Shown here in pieces: positions 9,057 to 17,206 of a DNA stretch of 64,000 nt. The notes beneath the pieces are model-generated. The model ran no database searches and had not been told where the DNA came from. It saw nothing but the letters and a program-made list of their open reading frames with translations. Position numbers and translations under genes: made by a program. This DNA comes from Bifidobacterium sp. 7101 (GTDB lineage: Bacteria; Actinomycetota; Actinomycetes; Actinomycetales; Bifidobacteriaceae). The stretch's first letter is position 1. The number at the start of each line of letters is the position of its first letter. The DNA lies in NCBI RefSeq assembly GCF_000499285.1, contig NZ_AWUN01000002.1:372001-436000 (forward strand), read 5' to 3'.

Positions 9057-9076
9057 TTGTAAAATCGATTTTACAA
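9057..9076. promoter_or_regulatory. Perfect 20-bp palindromic operator of sucP
   Basis: TTGTAAAATCGATTTTACAA is a perfect palindrome with the central CG typical of LacI-family operators. It lies 40 bases upstream of the sucP start and includes a possible -10 sequence (TACAAT on the minus strand). It shares its half-site TGTAAAATCG with 6403-6420. Confidence 0.8.
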
Positions 9077-9259
9077 GTATCTAACAAGGCGACGACAGAG
9101 CATCGAGCTAACGACTCTGGCTAGACAGACAAGAAGCAAGATTAATTGATTAGGTTCTAACCAGAGCCTGAAGTCATCAATCAAGTTCGAACAGTCGAAA
9201 AGTTCAGCCGATCATTAACACAGTTTTAGAATCATGAATATATTGAAATTGGAAAGATC

Positions 9260-10155
9260 TAATATATGATCCTTCCAAGCTAGGCCATCGCCTGCCACAA
9301 ACCGATTCCGCTAGCCTGCACAGAATCATGCGGGACACCTCCAGCCGCACTTCTTCTGTCCATCTTCTCATCAAATCCCAGGATTCATCCCGAATATGCC
9401 GATCCTTGCCCAGCGAGTCGAGCCACAACTCTTACCAAACAATCCGCCATCCCCATCATCATGACCAATATTGAGCATTCCTTGTACACATCCGTATTCA
9501 AGGGGGCTCAGGAAATCCACAAAGACAAAGATATGCAGCTGATCGGCACCAATGCCTATTCTGATTCAGAGCGACAGACCAGTCTGCTCAAGTTCTTTCG
9601 CTCTCTTGGTGTCTATATCGTAATAGACTGCTCCTCCGACCTGGAGTGTGCGGCCTCGGTCAAGTTACTCATAGTGCTGGTGGATCATGTCGAGCTCAGC
9701 AGCACAACCGAAACTGCCGCGCCCTGGAGGACACCTCGTTGTAGGGCAAATGTCGACCAGATATTTGCGGGGAGCCGGCTGTCAACACACTGCCTTCGCT
9801 TCTCTCCCACTCCTTCGGAAACCAGTCCATATGTGACCGCTGCATAGTATTCTGCAGACAGCGTGAGATCAGCCAACTTCCACCAGCAACGACGCTCTCC
9901 GTGCGGGAATTGTCAATCCCATTCAGGAGTCGCGTACCCGACGACATCAAAGCCGAAAGCACCGAAGACGCACGCGCGGACGGCTATCCCCAGATCCCCT
10001 TATCAGTCATCACTGCGCCCGATGTCGATATGGAGCGCGATGCTGCCACTCTTTTGATGGGCGAGTTCAGCAACTCCCGGCATGTGCACGGCTCCGTGTT
10101 GATTGAGCCGACCCTGGTAGAGCGGGATTCAAGCAGGTCAGCGTACTCGCACTGA
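9260..10155 (+). pseudogene. Decayed LacI-family regulator
   Basis: Fragments of a LacI-type sugar-binding domain appear in order but in different frames. IIMTNIEHSLYTSVFKGAQEI and DSERQTSLLKFFRSLGV lie at about 9455-9610, and DCSSDLECAASV follows with a short loss after LGV. SNDALRAGIVNPIQES then appears near 9890, RVPDDIK follows in another frame, and the end reads PLSVITAPDVDMERDAATLL and EPTLVERDSSR near 10135. Upstream of 9461 only weak traces of a helix-turn-helix remain. Several indels and a substitution-rich middle make expression of a functional repressor implausible. It may once have controlled the neighbouring sucP or a lost sugar locus. The left boundary is approximate. Confidence 0.75.
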
Positions 10156-10240
10156 GAAAACAATCAGAATGCTATAACCATGCTTCATCTTGACCACCCG
10201 GCAATACCTGCTCTTACGGTAATGCCATTCACGGCTTCTT

Positions 10241-11812
10241 TTACAAAGACATCTCGGCTGAGGCATCACTGGCCACATATCGCTGGTACTTGCTCCGGGG
10301 CTTATCGGGAAGAGTCATGGAGAGCGCGTCTTCTTCGAGCAGTGGCTCGATATACCGCCTGCGGACATAGTACTTGCCCAGCCCAAGCGCATGCGCGATA
10401 TCCTCAAGTGAACGGGGTTCCTTACAAAAACCGAGAATCCTGTCGCATATTCCATTGCCCGTCTTTGCTGCTCCCGAGGCATCGGAACCACCAAGCGCAT
10501 GGACTTGGACGCGTTTCGCCGAATCAGATTCTGCGGCCCCAGTCCAATGAACGTTTGCTTCCGCCGCACCAGCACGCTCCGGCACAGAGTAGAAGCGCAC
10601 AGTGAAGGAAGCCTGCCGATCCTGAAACTCTACAGGCTTATATCCACACTGTTTGGCCTCCTCGCGGATAGCCGGAATCCCTGAGTGCCGATTCTCGGCA
10701 ATACCCTCAATCTCCAGCAGACTGACCAGGGTAGGGTTCCTGGTCTGACTGTTGGCAAAGCCCAAGTCGTTGATGCTCTGACCGCCATATACACCACCAG
10801 GATTCCAGCATTCAAGACGATCGGCAAAGAGCGTCAATCTGACCGGCGTTCCGTTGCAGTATGGGCCATAGTCACGATGCATCAATGCGTTGGTCAGGAT
10901 TTCCCTGACTGCGGTTTCGGGATACTCAGGAATATCAGTGCGCACCCCATCCCTAATCACCGTCCTGGTTCTGCTGTTGCGCCGCACAAAGGCCATGGCA
11001 TCCTCAAGCATGCGGTCAATGGTCCCTTCAAAGCGCTGATTGTCAAGGAACCGCTCTCCCCCAAGACCAGTTCCGGCCTTGGTTCCCGGCACAACCACGG
11101 CGGTAATGCAGAGGTTCGGATACACCTGCTGCGGGTATTCGCCAAGGGTCATCAAACCTGCAAGAGTAGGAGATCCACGACGGCAGACACCCGATAGCTC
11201 CAGGATCTCGTCCTCATTCCTTCTGGCTAGGAGCGGGCGTTCCCGCTGTGCTCGACTAATGAAATCATGACGTTTTTCTGGGTTCAACATATCGGAATCG
11301 GCCTGAGGGTCTACCGATACATCGTCGCGCCGACCGTCCTTGAAAGTCTCGATCTCATACAGCTGCGTAGGCGTCATGCGGGCATCGGCATCCCCGATCC
11401 GGGTGTAGCTGCCTGCGCTGATGCCTGCTGTCTTACGGTAGACAGGCCTCTCGCCCATGGGTTTGCCATTGATGTAAGCCGACACCACGGTCTTGCCGTC
11501 AATCAGGCTTTCGCTATAGACCGGTCTGACCTCGGGATACATCTCTTTGCCCTGTGCCGTTACCGCCTTTTCCAGCTCCTGCGCGTCATGGACGCCGACA
11601 ACCTCGAATCCAAGGCTTTCATCCAGCCCGAATACGATGATGCCACCCTCGTTTTGGTTGGAAAACGACGACAGCGAGTCATACACCTTCGGAGTCCCCT
11701 GGCTGGCGGCTTTGACTTCTATCGATTGGCCTTCGCAACCCTTGCGCTGAATCGAACGCACAACCTCCTCCAGCGACAGATCGCTTTGTTCAGCGTCATC
11801 TGATTGTTGCAT
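10241..11812 (-). CDS. AlbA_2/Schlafen-type putative transcriptional regulator with ATP-binding-like domain
   Basis: This 523-residue protein has three parts. Residues about 25-150 resemble an AlbA_2 (Schlafen AAA_4) domain, with SIEVKAA and NQNEGGIIVFGLDE. Residues about 295-400 carry PETAVREILTNALMHRDY, the pattern of the GHKL-like ATP-binding domain seen in RecG-like putative regulators. The C-terminus looks like a winged helix (RSLEDIAHALGLGKYYVRRRYIEPLLEE split across 470-500). Members are widespread, often listed as ATP-binding or helicase-related proteins, but the biochemical role is mostly unknown; DNA-binding regulation or defence are both possible. The start has AGGGG upstream. A set of TTTAGTAA/TTACTAAA inverted repeats sits 48-86 bases upstream and may be its own operator. 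Confidence 0.75.
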   Translation of the reverse strand: MQQSDDAEQSDLSLEEVVRSIQRKGCEGQSIEVKAASQGTPKVYDSLSSFSNQNEGGIIVFGLDESLGFEVVGVHDAQELEKAVTAQGKEMYPEVRPVYSESLIDGKTVVSAYINGKPMGERPVYRKTAGISAGSYTRIGDADARMTPTQLYEIETFKDGRRDDVSVDPQADSDMLNPEKRHDFISRAQRERPLLARRNEDEILELSGVCRRGSPTLAGLMTLGEYPQQVYPNLCITAVVVPGTKAGTGLGGERFLDNQRFEGTIDRMLEDAMAFVRRNSRTRTVIRDGVRTDIPEYPETAVREILTNALMHRDYGPYCNGTPVRLTLFADRLECWNPGGVYGGQSINDLGFANSQTRNPTLVSLLEIEGIAENRHSGIPAIREEAKQCGYKPVEFQDRQASFTVRFYSVPERAGAAEANVHWTGAAESDSAKRVQVHALGGSDASGAAKTGNGICDRILGFCKEPRSLEDIAHALGLGKYYVRRRYIEPLLEEDALSMTLPDKPRSKYQRYVASDASAEMSL

Positions 11813-11859
11813 ACAGGCCCCTACAAATTGATAATCTCTGTGATCTTTATCATACAGAT

Positions 11860-11898
11860 TTACTAAAGAAAGGCAAACTTTAGTAATTGATTACTAAA
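11860..11898. promoter_or_regulatory. Overlapping palindromes upstream of the AlbA_2 gene
   Basis: Two inverted repeats share an arm: TTACTAAAG (11860-11868) with CTTTAGTAA (11878-11886), then TTTAGTAA (11879-11886) with TTACTAAA (11891-11898). A further partial copy (ATCACTAAAA) follows. The three regularly alternating half-sites suggest cooperative binding of a dimeric regulator, most simply the adjacent gene product. Confidence 0.6.
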
Positions 11899-12025
11899 AT
11901 AATCACTAAAAATTGATGTTTTTATAATTATCAACCCATGATTAACACTATTTCCAGATCTTTATCACTGTGCAATTCCTGACCGGACACCGAGTTTGCT
12001 GTGACCAGCATCAACTCCGTTGAAT

Positions 12026-13534
12026 TCACTGCACTGGCAAAGATACAGTGACCACTGCGCCACCGCCATCGGTTGCATTCCCCAGGGTCAGGCGGCCTCC
12101 TGTGCTCTCGACGGTCGACCGCGCTGCAGCCAGGCCGATGCCATGGTGGCCACCGGAGCCGTGCCGACTGCTATCGGCCCGATAAAGCCATTCCGTGGCA
12201 TGTACCAGAGCCCGGCTGCTGAATCCTGGACCCTGGTCACGCACGGTCACCACCAAATCGCGCCCGCCCGCCTGGCCATCCTCCAGCCTCCAGGTCAGCG
12301 TCACCAGACCATGGTCCGGCGAGTAGTCAGCCGCGTTGGCGACGATATTCATGATCGCCCTGGCAAGGTCAGCGGCATTACCTGAAACCTGTTCAGCATC
12401 GGAACCCAGGCGGTCATCCCTCTCGAGTCGCAGACCCCGAGCATTGAGGTACCCCTGGGCCTGGTTGTAGACCATATCTCTCAAGGCAACTGTCGTAACC
12501 CCGGATCGCTCTGAAGCGGTGCCCATGGAACCCTGGCTGATGGCCTGGGCATAGTCGGCCATCTCGCGGATGGCGTCCTCGATGGAGTCCAGGTAGGACT
12601 GCTGCTCCTGGCTGAGCCCGGTCTCCCCCAGCAGGTCGGCGTTGCCTCGCATGATGGTCAGCGGCGTCTTCAAGTCGTGAGCCAGAGCCGCCACCTGCCG
12701 ACGCTGGGACTCCTGGGCCGTCCAGGTCTTCTCCAGCGATTCCCTCAACGTGACACGCATCCTGTCGAAGGACCCCAGCACACGGTTGATCTCCAGGACA
12801 TTGCTGCTGGGCAGTGAGGCATCCAGGTCCTGCCGCCCTATATCGTCAGCCACCTGGTTGAAGACCTTGAGCTTGGACGATATGACATGGGCCGCCCGCA
12901 ACCCGACCGACAAGAGGCTGAGCAGCAAAGCGATCCCGTAAGACGCGAGCAGCAGGTTCTGGGGATTGGGATAGCGGTCCCGGGTCTGCCTCGATGCCCA
13001 CTGCGGCTGAATCCGATAGACCAGGACGCATGGCCTCCCATCGGCTGTGGCATAGACGACATAGGTCGCATCCGGCTTTGCACGAGTGGCAAGGGGCCGT
13101 CCCGTCTTCTTTTCCCGCTCTTCCGATGGCTTAGACGCCCTATGCTCCCGATGGTCGGCTGCCAGCTGGTCGGCCTCGCTGGCCATGCCGCCCTTCATAT
13201 CGCCCCCCACGGGATGCCCTTGACTGTCATAGGTTCGGTACCAGTAGGCGGCGGGAATCAGGGATTCGTCAACAGTGGTCGTACGGCCAATGGAGCGCCC
13301 CACCTTCTCCAGATGCTGCTCGCCATAGTTGGCCCAGAAGAAGTCGCCCCTGGCCCCCAGGTTTATCCAGACCATATATATGCCGGCGAACAGCAGAGCC
13401 AGAATCAGCAGCACGTAGAGAAAGTATCTGATGATCAGCAGAACGATGGGCATTCCCTTGCGATTTGGCCGGCCCTTGCCGTTGACGCTCTGCTCCTTGG
13501 GCGACTCTGGCACACCGTCGATCAAGCCACCCAT
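12026..13534 (-). CDS. Sensor histidine kinase
   Basis: This 502-residue membrane kinase should autophosphorylate on histidine and pass phosphate to the response regulator encoded just upstream. A basic N-terminus precedes a membrane helix at about 29-55. An extracellular domain of roughly 135 residues follows, then a second helix near 193-215 and a HAMP-like linker. The H box reads ALAHDLKTPLTI, with H286 as the phosphorylation site. N-box DLARAIMNIVANAADYSPD and G-box VRDQGPGFS close the ATP-binding domain. The gene overlaps the response-regulator gene by 13 bases. With the LanFEG-like transporter upstream it resembles LanK-type sensors of antimicrobial peptides, but the ligand is unknown. 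Confidence 0.9.
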   Translation of the reverse strand: MGGLIDGVPESPKEQSVNGKGRPNRKGMPIVLLIIRYFLYVLLILALLFAGIYMVWINLGARGDFFWANYGEQHLEKVGRSIGRTTTVDESLIPAAYWYRTYDSQGHPVGGDMKGGMASEADQLAADHREHRASKPSEEREKKTGRPLATRAKPDATYVVYATADGRPCVLVYRIQPQWASRQTRDRYPNPQNLLLASYGIALLLSLLSVGLRAAHVISSKLKVFNQVADDIGRQDLDASLPSSNVLEINRVLGSFDRMRVTLRESLEKTWTAQESQRRQVAALAHDLKTPLTIMRGNADLLGETGLSQEQQSYLDSIEDAIREMADYAQAISQGSMGTASERSGVTTVALRDMVYNQAQGYLNARGLRLERDDRLGSDAEQVSGNAADLARAIMNIVANAADYSPDHGLVTLTWRLEDGQAGGRDLVVTVRDQGPGFSSRALVHATEWLYRADSSRHGSGGHHGIGLAAARSTVESTGGRLTLGNATDGGGAVVTVSLPVQ

Positions 13535-14253
13535 TGGTACCCCACCGACCAGATGGTCCTGATGGGGTCCACCCCCAGGGCTTTGAGCTTGCGCCGGGCA
13601 TTGCTCAGATGCACCCTGACCGCAGCCGTGGCATCGCTGTCCGTATCATTGGCGGCCGGATCATCCTCTGAGGCCAGGCAGGCCTCCCATATCTGCATGG
13701 GCGCGTAGGCCCGACCGGGATGTTCTGCCAGCAGGGCGCATATGCGGTATTCCGCATCCGTCAGATTGGCGTTGTGCCCGTCCACCCTGATCTGACGCGC
13801 CTGAAGGTCCATGTCCAAGGGTCCAAAATGCAAGAGCGGGCGCCCGCGCCGACTGCCCTGGGAAAGCCTCGCCCTGACCTTGGCTCGGAGCTCGGCAATG
13901 CCGAAGGGCTTGCGTATATAGTCGTCGGCACCCAGGCCGTAGGCCAGGACCGCACTGTCCTCATCGGTCTTGGCCGTCAGGAAGATGATCGGGCAGGACA
14001 CCCGTTCCCTGATGGCAGCCAGGAGGGCAAAGCCGTCCATGTGGGGCATCATGACATCGCAGAGAATCAGGTCCACCGAGGACAGGTCCATGCTTACAAC
14101 TTTCCGCGACTCGTTGACCACGGTCACGGCATAGCCGTCCTTGGACAGGGCGGCCATCAGCAGGGTGGTAATCCTTGGTTCGTCGTCCACCACCAGGATG
14201 GAGGCCCGATGCCGATCGTCCCCGGGGGAACCTTCGGCGTGCACATCAGCCAC
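13522..14253 (-). CDS. OmpR-family response regulator
   Basis: This 243-residue DNA-binding response regulator is the partner of the overlapping kinase. The receiver domain has the acidic pair D23-D24, the phosphoacceptor D66 in LILCDVMMP and the conserved K115 in YIRKPF. The winged-helix effector domain (about 135-243) ends with RRKLKALGVDPIRTIWSVGYQ, a canonical OmpR-type recognition region. An insertion of acidic residues (EDDPAANDTDSDA) sits inside the effector domain loop and is unusual. Four imperfect 16-base repeats lie 56-119 bases upstream of the start and are candidate binding sites. Likely targets are this operon and the transporter genes at 14403-16778. Confidence 0.92.
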   Translation of the reverse strand: MADVHAEGSPGDDRHRASILVVDDEPRITTLLMAALSKDGYAVTVVNESRKVVSMDLSSVDLILCDVMMPHMDGFALLAAIRERVSCPIIFLTAKTDEDSAVLAYGLGADDYIRKPFGIAELRAKVRARLSQGSRRGRPLLHFGPLDMDLQARQIRVDGHNANLTDAEYRICALLAEHPGRAYAPMQIWEACLASEDDPAANDTDSDATAAVRVHLSNARRKLKALGVDPIRTIWSVGYQWVA

Positions 14254-14308
14254 GATTGGCTCCTTTTCTGCGCTTAGCGACCCGGCCCAGCAGCGTTTGA
14301 GAATGAAC

Positions 14309-14372
14309 CTTTGCAGGCCAGGATTCTTGCAAGCTTGATTTCCTGCAGGACGATTTTCTTGCAGGACAGATT
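14309..14372. repeat. Four imperfect 16-bp tandem repeats upstream of the response regulator
   Basis: Units begin at 14309, 14324, 14340 and 14356, and share TTCYTGCARG with a trailing GATT. Units three and four differ at only a few bases. They lie between the lanG-like stop and the regulator start. Direct repeats in this position are typical of OmpR-family binding regions, so autoregulation is likely. Confidence 0.6.
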
Positions 14373-14402
14373 CCTTACGAACCGGATGCCCTGTGATCCA
14401 GT

Positions 14403-15227
14403 CTAATCGCTGACCTTGCGCCGATCCTCGAACCTGCCGATCCAGAGCAGGAGGGCCAGGCCCAAGGTCAGGGTGAGGGCCAGACAGGGAACCAGATTAT
14501 CCACAGCCGTCACGCCGATTGAGGCACGCAGGCCCTCCCCTCCCGGCATGGTCAAGGCCAGGGCCTGCTCGATCCCCAGGGAGCCGAACCTGGTAGGCCA
14601 GGTGAAGGGGATCCACTGGCTGATCCCGGGCGTGCTCTCGACACCGGATAAAGTACTGCCGTATAGGCCATTGAAGAGGCCGCCAAGGGAACTGATGGAT
14701 ATCCCCGTGCCGAGGACCCCGATGGCGATGGTCGCATTCCGGCCGAAGCGTAGGGCAAGGGCGATGGAGAAAAGGTAGAGGCAGAGGGAACCACCGGCCA
14801 TGCCCAAAGTAGCGAGCGCAACGGCCGAGATTGGTGCGCCCGATCCGCCGGCCAGAGCCATGGGCAGGCAGTATGCCAGAGCCGCCAGGGCCAGTGCCAG
14901 CAGACCCAGAAGCCAGAGCACCATGACCTTGGCTGCCAGACCCAGACGGCGGCTGGGAATCCCCAGAAGGTTGGCCATGTCGCCGGCCTCACGCTCGGTT
15001 TCGATGTTTATGGCAACGACAATGGCGGCCATCAGGGGCATGAAGGCGCCCAGGACCTGAAAGAAGGCATCGGTCTCCAGCCCGGGATCATAGGGGGCTG
15101 CAGCGAAGTAGGCACCGCAGACGAGTCCTGCCGCTAGCCCGCAGACGACATGGATGGCGATAAGCACAGATCCGTGCAAACGCACGATTTCCGAGGCTAC
15201 GACACGGCCAACTGTCATCCCAGTCAT
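14403..15227 (-). CDS. ABC-2 type permease, lantibiotic-immunity LanG-like
   Basis: This 274-residue membrane protein has about six hydrophobic segments and no soluble domain. The pattern fits ABC-2 permeases of the LanE/LanG kind: a charged N-terminus, ETEREAGDMANLLGIPSRRLGLAAKV after the second helix, and a C-terminal LLLWIGRFEDRRKVSD tail. Such proteins pair with LanE and the ATPase LanF to expel lantibiotics from the membrane. Its start follows the stop of the preceding permease gene by one base, with GGAG about ten bases upstream. Assignment to LanG rather than another ABC-2 drug permease rests mainly on the gene order F-E-G followed by a two-component system. Confidence 0.75.
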   Translation of the reverse strand: MTGMTVGRVVASEIVRLHGSVLIAIHVVCGLAAGLVCGAYFAAAPYDPGLETDAFFQVLGAFMPLMAAIVVAINIETEREAGDMANLLGIPSRRLGLAAKVMVLWLLGLLALALAALAYCLPMALAGGSGAPISAVALATLGMAGGSLCLYLFSIALALRFGRNATIAIGVLGTGISISSLGGLFNGLYGSTLSGVESTPGISQWIPFTWPTRFGSLGIEQALALTMPGGEGLRASIGVTAVDNLVPCLALTLTLGLALLLWIGRFEDRRKVSD

Positions 15228-15228
15228 G

Positions 15229-16086
15229 TCAGCTGGTCTCCTTTCGCGAGAACCAGATTCCCGTCAGGACGGACAGGAGCAGGAACCAGACCAGGCAGAC
15301 CACCAAGGCCGTCAGACTCTGTCCGCCGAAGACAGACAGTGCAGCCTTGATCGGACTGTTGTCTTCGGTCTCCAGCGGCACGCCATCAGGCATGACCTTC
15401 ATGAAAGGCACCGGCAGGTTGATCATGGCAGCGGGCGGCAGGAAGGGCCAGAGCCGTTGGTTCCCCCAGAAGGTGATCGAGGCCAGCAGGTCCGCCATGT
15501 AAGGCAGGCCGAACCCGATCAGAACGCCGAACCGGGCGGTCAGCGCCAGTCCAGTCGGTATCATCCAGGAGCAGGCCAGGACCAGCATCAGGGCGCTGAC
15601 TACGAAGTCGACTAGGGAGGGACCCTCGACCCCGGAAATGGCGACTATGAGTGCCGACAGACCCAGAGCCAGCAGGGTGGCGAGGCCGACCAGCAGCAGG
15701 CAGTAGACGATCTTGGCCCACCAGATCAGAGCGGGCGCGGCGGGCAGGGCCAGAGTGGTCCTCCACCGTTGCTTGCCGTCGATGTTGGCCACGGCGACGC
15801 TTATCAGGGCGGTCATGGCCGGAAGGAGCAGGACATACCAGTAGTTGACCCAGGAGGGCAACCAGGCGTGCAGTCCGAATGCGAAGCAAGCCACGATGAC
15901 AATGAGCACCAGGGGGAAAGCCAGGGCCATCCGTCTGGGTGCTGCCGACCGGCCCTTCATGATCTCCGCTGCCAGGATCCTGCCAAAGGGGATGCCGTTG
16001 CCCCTAGTCCCGAGCCTTGCCTCGGCCCGGTTGTCTGAAGCAGTCGTATTCTGCTGGATGAGTTCGCTGGCATTCCTCTCGTTCAT
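15229..16086 (-). CDS. ABC-2 type permease, lantibiotic-immunity LanE-like
   Basis: This 285-residue permease has an N-terminal cytoplasmic segment (about 1-45) and roughly six membrane helices. The segment SVAVANIDGKQRWRTTLALP after helix two is the typical LanE/MutE position of a conserved cytoplasmic loop. It overlaps the ATPase gene by ATGA, with GGAGGTCACG ideally placed before its start, so translation is coupled. It presumably forms the membrane channel with the LanG-like protein. Other ABC-2 exporters for bacitracin-type peptides have the same build, so the exact peptide is uncertain. Confidence 0.75.
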   Translation of the reverse strand: MNERNASELIQQNTTASDNRAEARLGTRGNGIPFGRILAAEIMKGRSAAPRRMALAFPLVLIVIVACFAFGLHAWLPSWVNYWYVLLLPAMTALISVAVANIDGKQRWRTTLALPAAPALIWWAKIVYCLLLVGLATLLALGLSALIVAISGVEGPSLVDFVVSALMLVLACSWMIPTGLALTARFGVLIGFGLPYMADLLASITFWGNQRLWPFLPPAAMINLPVPFMKVMPDGVPLETEDNSPIKAALSVFGGQSLTALVVCLVWFLLLSVLTGIWFSRKETS

Positions 16087-16778
16087 CGTGACCTCCTGAG
16101 CACGTCCATGAACAGCCCCTCCAGGTCCTCTCCGGCGTGCAGCTCATTCTCGTAGGCCAGGCGACCGTCGGCGATGATGCCGATGTGATCCGCCAGGATT
16201 GACACCTCGGAGAGGATATGGCTGGAGACGATCACGCTCATCCCCTGCTGCGGGAAGCTGCGGATCATCCCCCTCAGCTCCTCGATGCCCAGCGGATCCA
16301 GCCCGTTCGTGGGCTCGTCCAGGATCAGCAGACGGGGTTCGGTCAGGATGGCGTTGGCTATCCCCAGACGCTGCTTCATACCCAGGGAGAACTGTCCGGC
16401 CTTCTTGGAGCCTGTATCGCTCAGTCCGGCAATGGAGAGCGCCTGGTCGATCCGCTCATCGGGGAGGCCGAAGAGGGTTGTGCGCACCTTGAGGTTCTGA
16501 CGGGCCGTCAGATTGGGGTAGACGGGCGGCTGCTCGATCAGGGCGCCGATGTCGTAGAGGTCCCGGCGCGACCAGGGATGTCCATCCAGAATCATGGATC
16601 CGCCAGTGGGGTGCAGCATTCCTGTGACCATCTTCAGGGTGGTGGATTTGCCGGCCCCGTTTGGGCCCAGGAGCCCGTAGACTCCGCCCTCGGGGACATG
16701 CAGGGACACCTGGTCGACGGCCCGCTGTCCGTGGCCGAAAACCTTGGTCAGCCCCTCGGTCCGCAATATGTAACGCAT
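16083..16778 (-). CDS. ABC transporter ATPase, lantibiotic-immunity LanF-like
   Basis: This 231-residue ATPase energises the two ABC-2 permeases that follow. Walker A is GPNGAGKST (38-46), the signature is SLGMKQR (130-136), and Walker B is LLILDEP (149-155). In the Q-loop position it has a glutamate (LIEQPPVYP, E81), the E-loop variant known from LanF proteins and related lantibiotic exporters. That supports a role in antimicrobial-peptide immunity rather than a generic drug exporter. The start has AGGAG seven bases upstream. It is the first gene of the operon, divergent from the siderophore-binding gene across a 428-base gap. Confidence 0.85.
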   Translation of the reverse strand: MRYILRTEGLTKVFGHGQRAVDQVSLHVPEGGVYGLLGPNGAGKSTTLKMVTGMLHPTGGSMILDGHPWSRRDLYDIGALIEQPPVYPNLTARQNLKVRTTLFGLPDERIDQALSIAGLSDTGSKKAGQFSLGMKQRLGIANAILTEPRLLILDEPTNGLDPLGIEELRGMIRSFPQQGMSVIVSSHILSEVSILADHIGIIADGRLAYENELHAGEDLEGLFMDVLRRSR

Positions 16779-17206
16779 GGTCAGCTCCTATTCGTTTCAG
16801 TGTGGCAGGAGCCAGACTAAAGACCGAAAATAAAGAAAGATAAAGGGAGGAACTGGGCCCTCCTGCTGCCAAGGAAGACATCGTGAAAGGCTAAGGCCTG
16901 AGAGACCTGGAACAGTCAAAATTCTGCATTTGCCGAACCTTAATATCCGACAGGATCCGTAGAGCAAGCCGGCACAGCAAGAGACCAGCAGAGCAAGGGC
17001 TTTACTAGATAGTTTCGCCGAAGGTCATGAGAGACCAATCAGACCCAACCCTCGATTTCTCCTTGTCTTCTCCTTGTTTTCGTAGTGTGCCGTCTAACAC
17101 ATGCAACCGAGGAAATCAACTCTTTTCTTCCCGTCGCGCCGATGCTAAATCTGGTACCTGGCTCTGGTGCACCATGCCAATTCGACAGCACGATCAAAGG
17201 AACCAC
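16779..17206. other. Divergent intergenic region
   Basis: This 428-base gap separates the lanF-like gene and the siderophore-binding gene. It should hold both promoters. An A-rich stretch (16819-16846) lies close to the lanF start. I looked for a DtxR/IdeR-type iron box and found no convincing match. An open frame continues upstream of the binding-protein start, but it has no signal peptide or ribosome site. Confidence 0.5.

Noticed and set aside
16900-17200. DtxR/IdeR iron box for the siderophore operon
   Set aside because: I looked for the 19-bp TTAGGTTAGSCTAACCTAA pattern and found no adequate match.
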